A DNA stretch of 64,000 nt, from positions 124,001 to 188,000 of the forward strand of contig NZ_LVJH01000006.1 in the NCBI RefSeq assembly GCF_001637205.1. Reading direction: 5' to 3'. Shown here piece by piece: positions 36,765-45,146 of the stretch; within the stretch, counting starts at the first letter, position 1, and the number at the start of each line of letters is the position of its first letter. This DNA comes from Paenibacillus glacialis. GTDB lineage: Bacteria; Bacillota; Bacilli; Paenibacillales; Paenibacillaceae. The translations under genes and the position numbers were made by a program. Under the pieces are notes generated by a model. That model was not told the origin of the DNA and ran no database searches. It saw only the letters and a program-made list of their open reading frames with translations.

Positions 36765-36786
36765 TGACTTCTTATATAAGAAGTCA
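36765..36786. promoter_or_regulatory. 22-bp perfect palindrome before the precursor gene
   Basis: Half-site TGACTTCTTAT repeated inverted without a spacer, 39 bases upstream of the peptide start and 15 bases past the preceding radical SAM stop. No T-run follows. Best read as an operator for a dimeric regulator or an mRNA processing hairpin. Confidence 0.55.
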
Positions 36787-36800
36787 CTTTGACACCAGAT

Positions 36801-37784
36801 TTAAGGTGTTTTCACAGAACTAATTAATCGTTCAAAACTACAGAAGAACCCATTCGGAGTATGGAAATTATTAGTCATTTTATAATTCACAAAAACACAT
36901 CTTGCACTTTCACATGAGCTAAAATAGGCACACCCTTTACACTCATTTCTTTTAGAATGATCTGTATGAAAAGAGTGCAATTCAAATTTATTAAATTCAC
37001 TTATATTTCCTAAGCAAAAATCTTTATTTCCAACCGCATAATTACACGGATAAACATCACCATTTACGTTGATAGAGAAACTATCCACTCCACCAGAACA
37101 ATCACTTTGAATAAAAATCCTTTTTTTAATTAAGCTTACTTGAATCTCAGGATTACTATTAAGACGAAGTTTTTTAAATTGTTCCTTTAGTATCTCAAAA
37201 TTTTCATCGGACCAATTTTCATCAAAAAAATCCGGAATTGGTTTTATTATTTTAAATCCTTCGCATTCCAAAAACTTCACATTATTATACAATTCAGAAA
37301 CTGTTTGCGAATCAAAAGTCATACGAGCAGTTACATGTGGTATCTTTTTCAATAAATACTCAATATTTTGGGATATATGATTCCAAGATGGCATACCACT
37401 TTTGAATTTCCTGTGTTTATCATGAGTATTCGGATGTCCATCGAGACTCACTGAAAGATCTATATTATTACTAATAATATAATCCACATTTTTTTGAGTA
37501 AGTAATGTACCGTTAGTGGTCATGATATATTTCTGCCTTACAGAAATGCGTTCTTTTGCTTGAACAATAATTTCCTCGATACATTCTCTGTTAAGTAAAG
37601 GTTCGCCACCAAAAAAATCGAATATTACCACTTCTGATTTGTTAAGACTCAACATCCTATTTATAAAACTAATTAAATTGCTAATTGATTCCACTCTAAA
37701 CTCTTTTTTTTCTCTTTGAGATGCTACGTAACAATAATCACAATTCAGATTGCAATCATTTGTCACAAATATATGTACCATCAT
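36801..37784 (-). CDS. Short radical SAM/SPASM enzyme
   Basis: A 327-residue radical SAM protein. The start at 37784 follows GGGAGGT at ten-base spacing; the frame runs to 37856 without another ribosome site. The cluster motif is C11-N-L-N-C15-D-Y-C18, almost at the N-terminus, so there is no separate recognition domain; FFGGEPLL is the SAM-binding GGE motif. The C-terminal SPASM region shows the spaced cysteines of anaerobic sulfatase-maturase-like enzymes (INVNGDVYPCNYAVG, CKGCAYFSSC, GFFCSFERL). First gene of the island operon, directly upstream of the peptide gene. It may rely on the PqqD-like domain of the second radical SAM enzyme for substrate binding, or make a different crosslink. 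Confidence 0.85.
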   Translation of the reverse strand: MMVHIFVTNDCNLNCDYCYVASQREKKEFRVESISNLISFINRMLSLNKSEVVIFDFFGGEPLLNRECIEEIIVQAKERISVRQKYIMTTNGTLLTQKNVDYIISNNIDLSVSLDGHPNTHDKHRKFKSGMPSWNHISQNIEYLLKKIPHVTARMTFDSQTVSELYNNVKFLECEGFKIIKPIPDFFDENWSDENFEILKEQFKKLRLNSNPEIQVSLIKKRIFIQSDCSGGVDSFSINVNGDVYPCNYAVGNKDFCLGNISEFNKFELHSFHTDHSKRNECKGCAYFSSCESARCVFVNYKMTNNFHTPNGFFCSFERLISSVKTP

Positions 37785-37856
37785 TATAGCTATTACCTCC
37801 CTAACCTGGAGTTCCAGAAAAGTAATATGACCTTTCTGAAATTCATAATAATTCAT

Positions 37857-38164
37857 TTTGAAAAACTATAAGAAAGTAACTGAGTTAATGATTATTTATG
37901 TTTACTTTTACTTTCGCATCCAATGGTAATATATTCTAATTAACAGGGATTAACTATTACATTTGTCACATAATGATATTTAAAGGAAATTAATGTAATC
38001 GTTATCTCACTGTTGAATCGTCAAATAAGTGATTCTCCCCATGATCGCTTCTATTTCAAATTTTTAATCTACTCAAATTAATGTATATTCTCATGGTACT
38101 GACCTTAACAGGATCAATCTAATATTTGAATCGTCTTCATGCATCCAAGAAATGACTGAGTTCC
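37857..38164. other. Promoter region of the RiPP-like operon
   Basis: A+T-rich, no gene on either strand. It must hold the promoter of the minus-strand island operon, but no single -35/-10 pair stands out. It ends where similarity to the amidase begins. Confidence 0.4.
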
Positions 38165-38655
38165 TCGATTATGGTTGTCAAAGGGGTACGATTAGGACCG
38201 CTTCATGGTGTCCCTGTAACCATCAAAGAAAGTATCCATGTTGCAGAAACCCTTCTACTTTGGGGAATACAAGGTAAAGATAAATTGTTAGAGGAAGATG
38301 ACCCCGCTGTAGCAAGACTTAAACAAGCAGGCGCCATGACCAATGCCATGCAACTATTAATGGGCTGCGAAACATTTAACCCGATTTATGGTAGACCAAT
38401 AATCTATGGAATTTGGAGAGGACTTCTGGAGGAGAAGGTGCCACTATAGCATACATGTGTTCACACTTGGTTTAGGCACGGATATTGGGGGAGCATACGA
38501 ACGCCCGCACATTTTTGTGGAATTCGTGGATTGAAACCTACACCAGGAAGTATTCTACAACATCCTCCTAAAGGGATCTCTCATATCCAAAAAGAGGATA
38601 GCTCCATGTCTTCTATTGGACCTTTGGCGAGATCTGTAGACGATCCAAAGTGATC
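38165..38655 (+). pseudogene. Second, degenerate amidase fragment
   Basis: About 490 bases matching the middle of the amidase at 27451-28910, with internal deletions and several frameshifts. Recognisable phrases include GPLHGVPVTIKES and NAMQLLMGCETFNPIYGR; a further frame gives the GGSIRTPA region. It has no 5' or 3' end, so it cannot make an enzyme. Confidence 0.85.
38183..38650 (+). repeat. Direct repeat, right copy (amidase segment)
   Basis: Counterpart of 27643-28138 in the same orientation, more decayed. The two copies bracket the complete radical SAM/protease/exporter island. Confidence 0.85.
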
Positions 38656-38695
38656 GAACAATTATATAGCTCACATTAGAAATACAACAAAAAAA

Positions 38696-38714
38696 ACCGC
38701 CATCCATTGGCGGT
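38696..38714 (-). terminator. Rho-independent terminator for the SDR gene
   Basis: Stem ACCGCCA / TGGCGGT (loop of about five bases) followed on the minus strand by a run of eight T. Confidence 0.85.
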
Positions 38715-38748
38715 CACTTTTGTAAACAATAATTTATAATTGTCTTGA

Positions 38749-39567
38749 TCAAGAAAAGTGCTGAGTTATATTATGTAGATACTCTTCCTCATCCGTATTT
38801 GCCTTCATATTAATAAGCATCTTGGCATCTTCACCAACAATATATCGGAATTGGCTTGTACCGTCTGTGGCAGCTTGATAAATTGTTTCAGCAACAAGTT
38901 CTGGAGGCGAAGCGTATGCTGGGTCTTTTTCCATTTCTCCCAATTTACTCAGAAATGTCGTAGTAAACGACTTATAGTCCGTTAATGCATCATTAAAAAA
39001 GAACTCCATTGATCTTCCACCAAAATCCGTGTTAATAGCACCTGGTTCAATCAACTTTACTTTGATGTTTTGTGAAGCTAATTCAAAAGATACGGATTCG
39101 GAAAAGCCTTCTACTGCGAATTTAGTTGAATGATACAGTGACATCGTAGGAAAAGTGACTTTGCCTCCCATAGAAGAAATATTGATTAGCATCCCTTCTT
39201 GATTAGATCTGAAATGTGGCAACATGGCTTTCGTCATGTTGATCAACCCAAACACATTTACTTCAAATTGTCTTCTAATCTGCTCATCCGTAGCCACTTC
39301 AATGAGCCCCATCGTTCCATATCCGGCATTATTGAGAAGAACATCAATTGTTCCAAAACGTTGAATCGCTTCCTCTAACGCAGTTTGAATCGTATCATTT
39401 TTCTCAACATCTAGTCTTAATACCAGAACATTGGTTAACCTATTGAGTTCAGTTTCTTGTTCAGGAGTACGCATCGTGGCTACTACGTTCCATCCTCTTG
39501 CTGCAAAATGTTTTACTGTAGTTCTTCCAATACCTGATGACGCACCCGTGATAAATATTGTTTTCAT
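38749..39567 (-). CDS. Short-chain dehydrogenase/reductase
   Basis: A 272-residue classical SDR. The cofactor motif is TGASSGIG, followed by NNAGYG, the catalytic Ser in INISSMGG and Tyr/Lys in YHSTK; the charge pattern TMRTPEQE after strand 2 favours NADP(H). The ATG follows CTTTTAGGAGG. The PadR regulator gene lies 95 bases upstream in the same direction. The leader resembles that of the uvrA-like gene at 12.1 kb. Substrate unknown. Confidence 0.9.
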   Translation of the reverse strand: MKTIFITGASSGIGRTTVKHFAARGWNVVATMRTPEQETELNRLTNVLVLRLDVEKNDTIQTALEEAIQRFGTIDVLLNNAGYGTMGLIEVATDEQIRRQFEVNVFGLINMTKAMLPHFRSNQEGMLINISSMGGKVTFPTMSLYHSTKFAVEGFSESVSFELASQNIKVKLIEPGAINTDFGGRSMEFFFNDALTDYKSFTTTFLSKLGEMEKDPAYASPPELVAETIYQAATDGTSQFRYIVGEDAKMLINMKANTDEEEYLHNITQHFS

Positions 39568-39571
39568 TACA

Positions 39572-39656
39572 ATTCCTCCTAAAAGTTTTATGAGCGCTAC
39601 TCCTTGATTATGGTTCGAATAAAACTCACTTCGTAAGCATTTTCTTTAAGGTTTAT
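39572..39656 (-). promoter_or_regulatory. Leader shared with the uvrA-like gene
   Basis: Similar to 12108-12192: same AACTTTTAGGAGG ribosome site and a minimal frame ATG-CTT-ACG-AAG-TGA. It could be a peptide-controlled attenuator or simply duplicated DNA. Confidence 0.45.
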
Positions 39657-39661
39657 GAGTA

Positions 39662-40192
39662 CTACTCTTGGTCTAACTGCTCCATACTTAACAATCCCTG
39701 GGCAATGGTCTCAAGTTTTGCTTTATATTCTTCTATCCCAATCTGGATGCAGATAATCTGTGCTGGATGCATTTCATCTTTATGAAGCGAATACTGCTCA
39801 CATAATTGATTTAACTTTTTTTGTGAATCCTCCTGTACTTGCTTCAACCAGATAATCACTTTGTCATACCCAACAAATTCACCAAAGTACAGCCTCATCA
39901 TAAAATCCGATTTTTTTATACTGTCTCCCTCTAGTGGACCTTCTAAATAGGTATTAAAACATGCTCGTCCTTTATCAGTTATGTTTAGAACATTCTTGTT
40001 AGGCTTCCCGTCCTGTAGCACAATTTCCTTAGTTATCAATTCCTCTTTCTCCATTCGGGTAAGCATGGGATAAATCGTTCCATAACTTGAACTATAGAAA
40101 TTTGAGAATACGTCCTCCAATTTCTGTTTTATTTCGTATCCAGTCAACGATTCTTTCATGAGCATGCCCAAAATTACATCCTGACTGTTCAC
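39662..40192 (-). CDS. PadR family transcriptional regulator
   Basis: A 176-residue regulator: N-terminal PadR winged helix (VILGMLMKESLTGYEIKQKLEDVFSNF, SYGTIYPMLTRMEKEELI) and a C-terminal helical dimerisation domain (Vir_act_alpha_C type, about residues 90-175). The start is GTG 40192 after CAAGGAGG. It is likely autoregulated from the operator-like repeat in its promoter at 40242-40271 and controls the downstream SDR gene. Confidence 0.9.
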   Translation of the reverse strand: MNSQDVILGMLMKESLTGYEIKQKLEDVFSNFYSSSYGTIYPMLTRMEKEELITKEIVLQDGKPNKNVLNITDKGRACFNTYLEGPLEGDSIKKSDFMMRLYFGEFVGYDKVIIWLKQVQEDSQKKLNQLCEQYSLHKDEMHPAQIICIQIGIEEYKAKLETIAQGLLSMEQLDQE

Positions 40193-40241
40193 AATAGGAC
40201 CTCCTTGTCATTTAGAAATATTTGAAAATTATTACAACATT

Positions 40242-40271
40242 AATATATCAGTTCGATATATATCACGTCAA
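40242..40271 (-). promoter_or_regulatory. PadR promoter with overlapping operator-like repeat
   Basis: On the minus strand TTGACG (40266-40271), 18-base spacer, TATATT (40242-40247). The spacer and -10 contain TATATC-N5-GATATA, a perfect 6-bp inverted repeat, well placed for autorepression. Confidence 0.6.
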
Positions 40272-40457
40272 TATATATTCGTGAATTTATCTGTGTCGAT
40301 GTATTTTCCGAGTTCAAAGATTATCATGTTACTTACTTCATGAGCTAAAAAATAAAATAGATAGAGCCATCAGAATAAATCTGATTCTCTATCCATTGTA
40401 CTAACTTCATTTACAATTTTGTGATTTCAAACAATCCTCTCGAGAGGTACTACGCTT

Positions 40458-41234
40458 CTACAAACCAGCCGCTGCTTTAATCTGTTGTCTTTGAGTCATG
40501 ATTAACTCTTTCAATCTTTCCGTCCCGAACGCACCTGCTGTAAAGGCATTCGCATTTGGATAATAGACGATCCGAAAAGATGTACTATCCTGAAGGTGAA
40601 CACGCAGAAAAATGCCATTTCCATGCTTTGTTTTCTCATAAACTGTATTGAATCCGACATGCGACAAAGGCAGCAACTCTTGTATAAATTCAGATGATGC
40701 TTCCAAGCTAAAGTCGCCGATCGGACTGCCGTCCATGCCGCTTTCTAGACTTACTTTCTCCACTCTTCCGTTAATATCCAATAAATCACCCATTGTTGCC
40801 GCATTCGGATTATCTTCTACTTCATAAATCTTGTTGTTTGCTATGACACGGAACTCTTTCTTGTAACCCTTCATGGCGTAGATACCGGTACCAATCGGAA
40901 GGAATGCCGCATCCCCGTTCTTCTCCACATGATCCGTACAGGCATGTTCATTCAACATATAGGAGACTTCACCTACCTTGTCTCCGAGTTGCTTGGCAGT
41001 TACCTCCTTCGTTCCGTCGTAGTTCTGATAATATTTAATGTTATTGATCATCAGAAAATCGACCCAGTCGATAATCGCCATGCATGGTTCCGCTGCATTC
41101 TCTGAAAATAACTCCATTGCATCACCCTGAGAAGACGGATTTACTTCTACTTCGTTCATCGCACCGCAGCCGGACACTGCCAGCATAATAAGAAGCAAAA
41201 ACAAAGTCTTACCCATACGCTTAACCAATATCAC
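40458..41234 (-). CDS. Lipoprotein of unknown function
   Basis: A 258-residue predicted lipoprotein: signal sequence FLLLIMLAVSGC with lipobox Cys at about 23. The mature protein has no domain I recognise; phrases include IIDWVDFLMINNIKYYQNYDG and, near the end, FRIVYYPNANAFTAGAFG. The start is GTG after GAGGTGATGG. It lies 45 bases downstream of another lipoprotein gene and is probably cotranscribed. Confidence 0.7.
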   Translation of the reverse strand: MILVKRMGKTLFLLLIMLAVSGCGAMNEVEVNPSSQGDAMELFSENAAEPCMAIIDWVDFLMINNIKYYQNYDGTKEVTAKQLGDKVGEVSYMLNEHACTDHVEKNGDAAFLPIGTGIYAMKGYKKEFRVIANNKIYEVEDNPNAATMGDLLDINGRVEKVSLESGMDGSPIGDFSLEASSEFIQELLPLSHVGFNTVYEKTKHGNGIFLRVHLQDSTSFRIVYYPNANAFTAGAFGTERLKELIMTQRQQIKAAAGL

Positions 41235-41279
41235 TTTCCATCACCTCAATCAATAGACGATTTTGCAGAAGGTTTAAAT

Positions 41280-41861
41280 CTATTCCTTTTCCTTCAACCA
41301 TTCTTTGTATTCTGGTAAAGTGTATTCGTCAGTTCTTACAACCGTCCAATGATTGTTCTTAAGCTCTAAGAAGACCTTCATTAAATATTCTCCTCCAGAC
41401 TCATCGAAATCATTTCTCAAATAAATAATACTTCCATGAATAAGAACGACCACTTCATTGTCATTTATTGTTTTCACTTTCATTGGTTCATAACTTTCAA
41501 TATTATAATTGGCATCTAACAAATCAAAATCTTGATTTAAGGATTCAACCTCATCTTTCTCAATATTGACCCCTTGTTTACGGTCGGTATTATCTTTTAG
41601 CTCAGGGTAATGTTCCCACAGAATATTAATATCCTTGTTAACCACTGCTTTTGTTCTATAATACATGTACTCTCTCACAGACTTCGTATATTTCACCCAA
41701 TCCGATGGTTCTGGCTCTACAAAACCTACCATATCTGCTTTCGTTTCTACTTTGGCTTCTGCTTTGGTATTAAGGTTTTCTGTTTGGGTTGTATTTTGCT
41801 GACAGCCTATTAAAGATACGAATATAACAATCATAATACTTCTTAAAAGAAAATTTTTCAT
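41280..41861 (-). CDS. Lipoprotein of unknown function
   Basis: A 193-residue predicted lipoprotein with lipobox SLIGC (Cys 20), then a Thr/Lys/Glu-rich linker and a compact domain (about 55-190) of alternating helices and strands (SVREYMYYRTKAVVNKDINILW; EVVVLIHGSIIYL; HWTVVRTDEYTLPEY), reminiscent of an NTF2-like fold. The ATG follows GGGGGTAG. First gene of a two-lipoprotein unit. Confidence 0.7.
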   Translation of the reverse strand: MKNFLLRSIMIVIFVSLIGCQQNTTQTENLNTKAEAKVETKADMVGFVEPEPSDWVKYTKSVREYMYYRTKAVVNKDINILWEHYPELKDNTDRKQGVNIEKDEVESLNQDFDLLDANYNIESYEPMKVKTINDNEVVVLIHGSIIYLRNDFDESGGEYLMKVFLELKNNHWTVVRTDEYTLPEYKEWLKEKE

Positions 41862-41938
41862 ATTCTACCCCCTATAATATAGGACGGTCTTATTTTCCAT
41901 AAGTTGCAATAAAAATACAAAGTTAAATATAAAAAATA

Positions 41939-41979
41939 ATGAGCAACACAAAGTCTAGTTAACACTTTGCGTTGCTCAT
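41939..41979 (-). terminator. Rho-independent terminator for the MDR gene
   Basis: Long stem ATGAGCAAC-CAAAGT / ACTTTG-GTTGCTCAT with small internal mismatches; followed on the minus strand by TTATTTTTT. Confidence 0.8.
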
Positions 41980-42033
41980 CAGATAATAATATGTTAATCA
42001 GTGTTTTATATTTATTATCCATTATTCGTTATA

Positions 42034-43059
42034 TTACTTCTCAGCATCGCTTACCTTAACTAGCATTTTGCCAATATTAGCACCTTGGAACAATTGTAGA
42101 AATGCATCAATCGCATTATCGAAACCATCCACAATCGTCTCTTCATATTTTAATTTACCTTCTGATAACCATTTCCCAAGCTCCTGAAGTCCTTCCAACT
42201 GCCGATCTGCATAATCGCCGAGTACGAAGCCTTTCATAAGGGAGCGTGTCTTGATCATTTTCGTTAGAATACGTGGGCCCATATCTCCATCTGTTCTGTT
42301 GTACGAAGATATGGCTCCACATAACGGAATTCGTGCGTAATCATTCAATAAATTCATTACTGCATCAGAAATCTCTCCACCTACATTGTCGAAATAGACA
42401 TCGACTCCGTTAGGGCAAGCTTGTTCCAAAGCAGCACCGATGTTATCTGTTGTTTTATAATTAATGGCTGCATCAAAACCAAGTTCGTTCTTCAAATAGT
42501 CGCATTTCTCATTGGTACCTGCGATACCCACAACGCGAGCTCCCATAATTTTGGCAATCTGACCGACAAACATACCTACCGATCCCGCGGCTCCCGACAC
42601 GACGACCGTCTCGCCCTCTTTCGGCTGACCGATATCAAGTAAACCGAAGTAAGCTGTAAGACCTGTCAAACCTAGAACACTTAGGTATGCTGACACAGGA
42701 GCAATCGACTCATCGATTTGGCGAAGAGTCATAGCATCCACTGTGTTATATAACTGCCAACCCAGCATGCCGATAACCTTATCGCCAGCCTTGAACAGAT
42801 CCGAATTAGATTCAACTATCTCTCCAACAATTCCACCAACAATCACTTCATTAAGGTTATACGGTGGAATATATGACTTAGCATCGCTCATTCTTCCACG
42901 CATGTAGGGATCCACCGATAAGTACAAGGTGCGTACAACTACCTGTCCATCTTGTGCTTCAGCCACTGGAATCTCTTTAAATTCAAAGTTTTGTTCTGTT
43001 GGCATTCCTACTGGTCGTGTTGCTAATAGAATTTGTTTATTGGTTAATTGCTGATTCAT
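42034..43059 (-). CDS. NADPH-dependent MDR oxidoreductase (YfmJ/CurA-like)
   Basis: A 341-residue zinc-independent medium-chain reductase of the leukotriene B4 12-hydroxydehydrogenase type. N-terminal GroES-like domain (DPYMRGRMSDAKSYIPPY), then the Rossmann motif VVSGAAGSVGMFVGQIAK, and VDVYFDNVGGEISD. It should reduce the alkene bond of enones or similar compounds with NADPH. The start follows GGAGTAGTG. An ArsR-type regulator gene lies 156 bases upstream in the same direction. Confidence 0.9.
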   Translation of the reverse strand: MNQQLTNKQILLATRPVGMPTEQNFEFKEIPVAEAQDGQVVVRTLYLSVDPYMRGRMSDAKSYIPPYNLNEVIVGGIVGEIVESNSDLFKAGDKVIGMLGWQLYNTVDAMTLRQIDESIAPVSAYLSVLGLTGLTAYFGLLDIGQPKEGETVVVSGAAGSVGMFVGQIAKIMGARVVGIAGTNEKCDYLKNELGFDAAINYKTTDNIGAALEQACPNGVDVYFDNVGGEISDAVMNLLNDYARIPLCGAISSYNRTDGDMGPRILTKMIKTRSLMKGFVLGDYADRQLEGLQELGKWLSEGKLKYEETIVDGFDNAIDAFLQLFQGANIGKMLVKVSDAEK

Positions 43060-43215
43060 ATGATCACTACTCCATTTATTTTGATTTTTAATACTACAAC
43101 CATCCTTACCTAAAATTGAATATCCGCAAATATAGTGACTATCAACGCGAATTAATTATTAGATAGTTTTAAAACTTTCAAATTATTATTCAAAAATGAT
43201 GGGTTTCCGGACGTA

Positions 43216-43512
43216 TTATAAACTGTCCAAGAAACCCGGTAAAAATTCGGTGAACGTATCTTCTCTTAGCTGACCCTTTTTGTTCTGCCCATTACGAATG
43301 ACAGATACTAGATCAGCTTCGTATAAAATCTTGAGATGGTATGACACATTGGATTTATCCATTCCCATCGATTCACCGATGGATCCACATGTGTTGTTGT
43401 CCCGATGCAGATGGAGATATCGAATTATTTCAATTCGTTTCACTTCTGCTAATGCTTTGAAAATCTTTGCCCGTTTTTCATCATCTTTTAAAGAATATTG
43501 TTCGATAGTCAT
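43216..43512 (-). CDS. ArsR-type winged-helix regulator
   Basis: A 98-residue regulator: IFKALAEVKRIEIIRYLHL, then the recognition helix region GMDKSNVSYHLKILYEADLVSV, typical of the ArsR/SmtB fold. The only Cys is in NNTCGS, so no clear metal site; probably a non-metal member. It lies between gpmA and the MDR reductase gene and may regulate the latter. Confidence 0.85.
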   Translation of the reverse strand: MTIEQYSLKDDEKRAKIFKALAEVKRIEIIRYLHLHRDNNTCGSIGESMGMDKSNVSYHLKILYEADLVSVIRNGQNKKGQLREDTFTEFLPGFLDSL

Positions 43513-43574
43513 ACAACTATTGTATTCCGGTAATATACTTAAGTCAACTTACCTGAAATAAATTCCAATATCCA

Positions 43575-44264
43575 TTACATTCCTAAATAGTAATGCCTTA
43601 ATGGTTTACATTCATCATCCAATTCATACACGAGTGGTATTCCTGTTGGAATATTCAAGTCTGTAATACCGTCTGATGGGATGTTATCCAAGTATTGAAC
43701 TAGTCCTCGAATGGTATTTCCATGTGCAGAAATGATTATTTTTTGGTTAGAGAGTACCGAAGATTTAATGACTTGATGCCAGTAATTTAGTACTCTTTGC
43801 TCTGTATCCTCTAAATTTTCAGTTAAGGGAACTTGGCCATCTATATCTTTATATTTTGGATCAAGGCCATCATATCTCGTATCACTTCGTTCAAGTGCAG
43901 GTGGTCTTACATCAACAGATCTTCTCCAGAGATGGACTTGTTCTTCCCCATATTTTGTAGCCGTTTCCGCTTTATTCAAACCTTGCAGTGCACCATAATG
44001 CCTTTCATTCAACATCCATGATTTATGTACAGGAATCCACATCAAATTCATTTGATCAAGTATAATCCATAACGTTCTTATGGCTCGTTTGAGAACTGAA
44101 GTGTAAGCAACATCGAACAAGTAGCCATTGTCTCTTAAAATCTCTCCGGCTCTTCTTGCTTCAACTAAACCATTTGCCGATAAATCAACATCGGTCCAGC
44201 CTGTAAATCTATTTTCTAAATTCCACTCACTTTGACCATGACGTACGAGCACGATTTGTCGCAT
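43575..44264 (-). CDS. gpmA: 2,3-bisphosphoglycerate-dependent phosphoglycerate mutase
   Basis: A 229-residue histidine-phosphatase family enzyme interconverting 2- and 3-phosphoglycerate. Catalytic motif [10 protein letters not shown], then [13 protein letters not shown], the Glu-containing [16 protein letters not shown] and SAHGNTIRG with the second His. Length and motifs match dPGM. Most Bacillales use the cofactor-independent GpmI for glycolysis, so this is probably an accessory copy. Confidence 0.92.
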   Translation of the reverse strand: MRQIVLVRHGQSEWNLENRFTGWTDVDLSANGLVEARRAGEILRDNGYLFDVAYTSVLKRAIRTLWIILDQMNLMWIPVHKSWMLNERHYGALQGLNKAETATKYGEEQVHLWRRSVDVRPPALERSDTRYDGLDPKYKDIDGQVPLTENLEDTEQRVLNYWHQVIKSSVLSNQKIIISAHGNTIRGLVQYLDNIPSDGITDLNIPTGIPLVYELDDECKPLRHYYLGM

Positions 44265-44477
44265 CTTAACACTCCTTTTATTCGGTTGATAATAAAGCCT
44301 ATGGTCATGATTAAAGTTATGATCTTTAGCCCCATATTTAATACCCTACACAGTGATTAAGGTGGTTACCATTTCCCTTGAGAAATGATCCTTCTCCTAT
44401 GTTACGGTAAAACGTATATTTTGAGTCTTAGTACATAGTGCGTATAATAGATTTATCCTATGGAAAAGAGGCACAAC

Positions 44478-45041
44478 ATGATCCGATCCGCACAAATAAC
44501 AGATATGAATGAAGTATGTGAATTGATTTATTTCATTATGCAGGACAAGCAATCCTATTTCACTGAAAATTTCCCTAAAGATAAAGTAATGTCATTCATT
44601 GAACATTTATATGTTCAGGACATGAGTTATTTCAGTTACAAATTTATTCTTGTTCAAGAAATAGGCGCTAAGGTAGCAGGCATCGCCTTAGGGTATGATG
44701 GACAACTGAACACGGAATTCCAACAACAGTGGGAGCCTTCCGTTGAGGAATTTTTTGGTAATGATGAGGATGAATTTGAAAGTACTGAGGCTCAACATGA
44801 TGAATTCCATCTCGATACGTTGGCTGTGCTTGAAGCATTCCGTGGGCAAGGTGTTGGGTCGAGTTTATTGACTGCAGCAGAACAGATTGCGCGTATACAA
44901 GGACATCATAAGTTCTCGATAAATGTATCCGAAGACAATCCCAATGCTCAGAAATTATATGAAAGACACGGTTTTGTAACGGAGTCTTCGTTCCATATCT
45001 CAGATCATTTGTATTACCATATGATTAAACCCCTTCTCTAA
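44478..45041 (+). CDS. GNAT family N-acetyltransferase
   Basis: A 187-residue GNAT enzyme. Motif A: FRGQGVGSSLLTAAEQIA, then KFSINVSEDNPNAQKLYERHGF. An acidic insertion (FFGNDEDEFESTEAQHDEFHLD) precedes motif A. The start is ATG 44478, preceded by AAAGAGG; an upstream ATG at 44460 lacks a site. Substrate unknown. It ends before a hairpin shared with the convergent hemY-type gene. Confidence 0.85.
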   Translation: MIRSAQITDMNEVCELIYFIMQDKQSYFTENFPKDKVMSFIEHLYVQDMSYFSYKFILVQEIGAKVAGIALGYDGQLNTEFQQQWEPSVEEFFGNDEDEFESTEAQHDEFHLDTLAVLEAFRGQGVGSSLLTAAEQIARIQGHHKFSINVSEDNPNAQKLYERHGFVTESSFHISDHLYYHMIKPLL

Positions 45042-45101
45042 GAATTTGAAGCTTTCGATTAGGACATGATATATATTACAGTACTCCTCCCAGTACATGA
45101 C

Positions 45102-45126
45102 AAGAGCCGGCATCTGCCGGCTCTTA
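45102..45126. terminator. Bidirectional terminator
   Basis: Strong stem AAGAGCCGGCA / TGCCGGCTCTT, extended by CATGA/TCATG, between convergent GNAT and hemY-type genes. Confidence 0.8.
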
Positions 45127-45146
45127 TCATGTAACTTATTAACATT

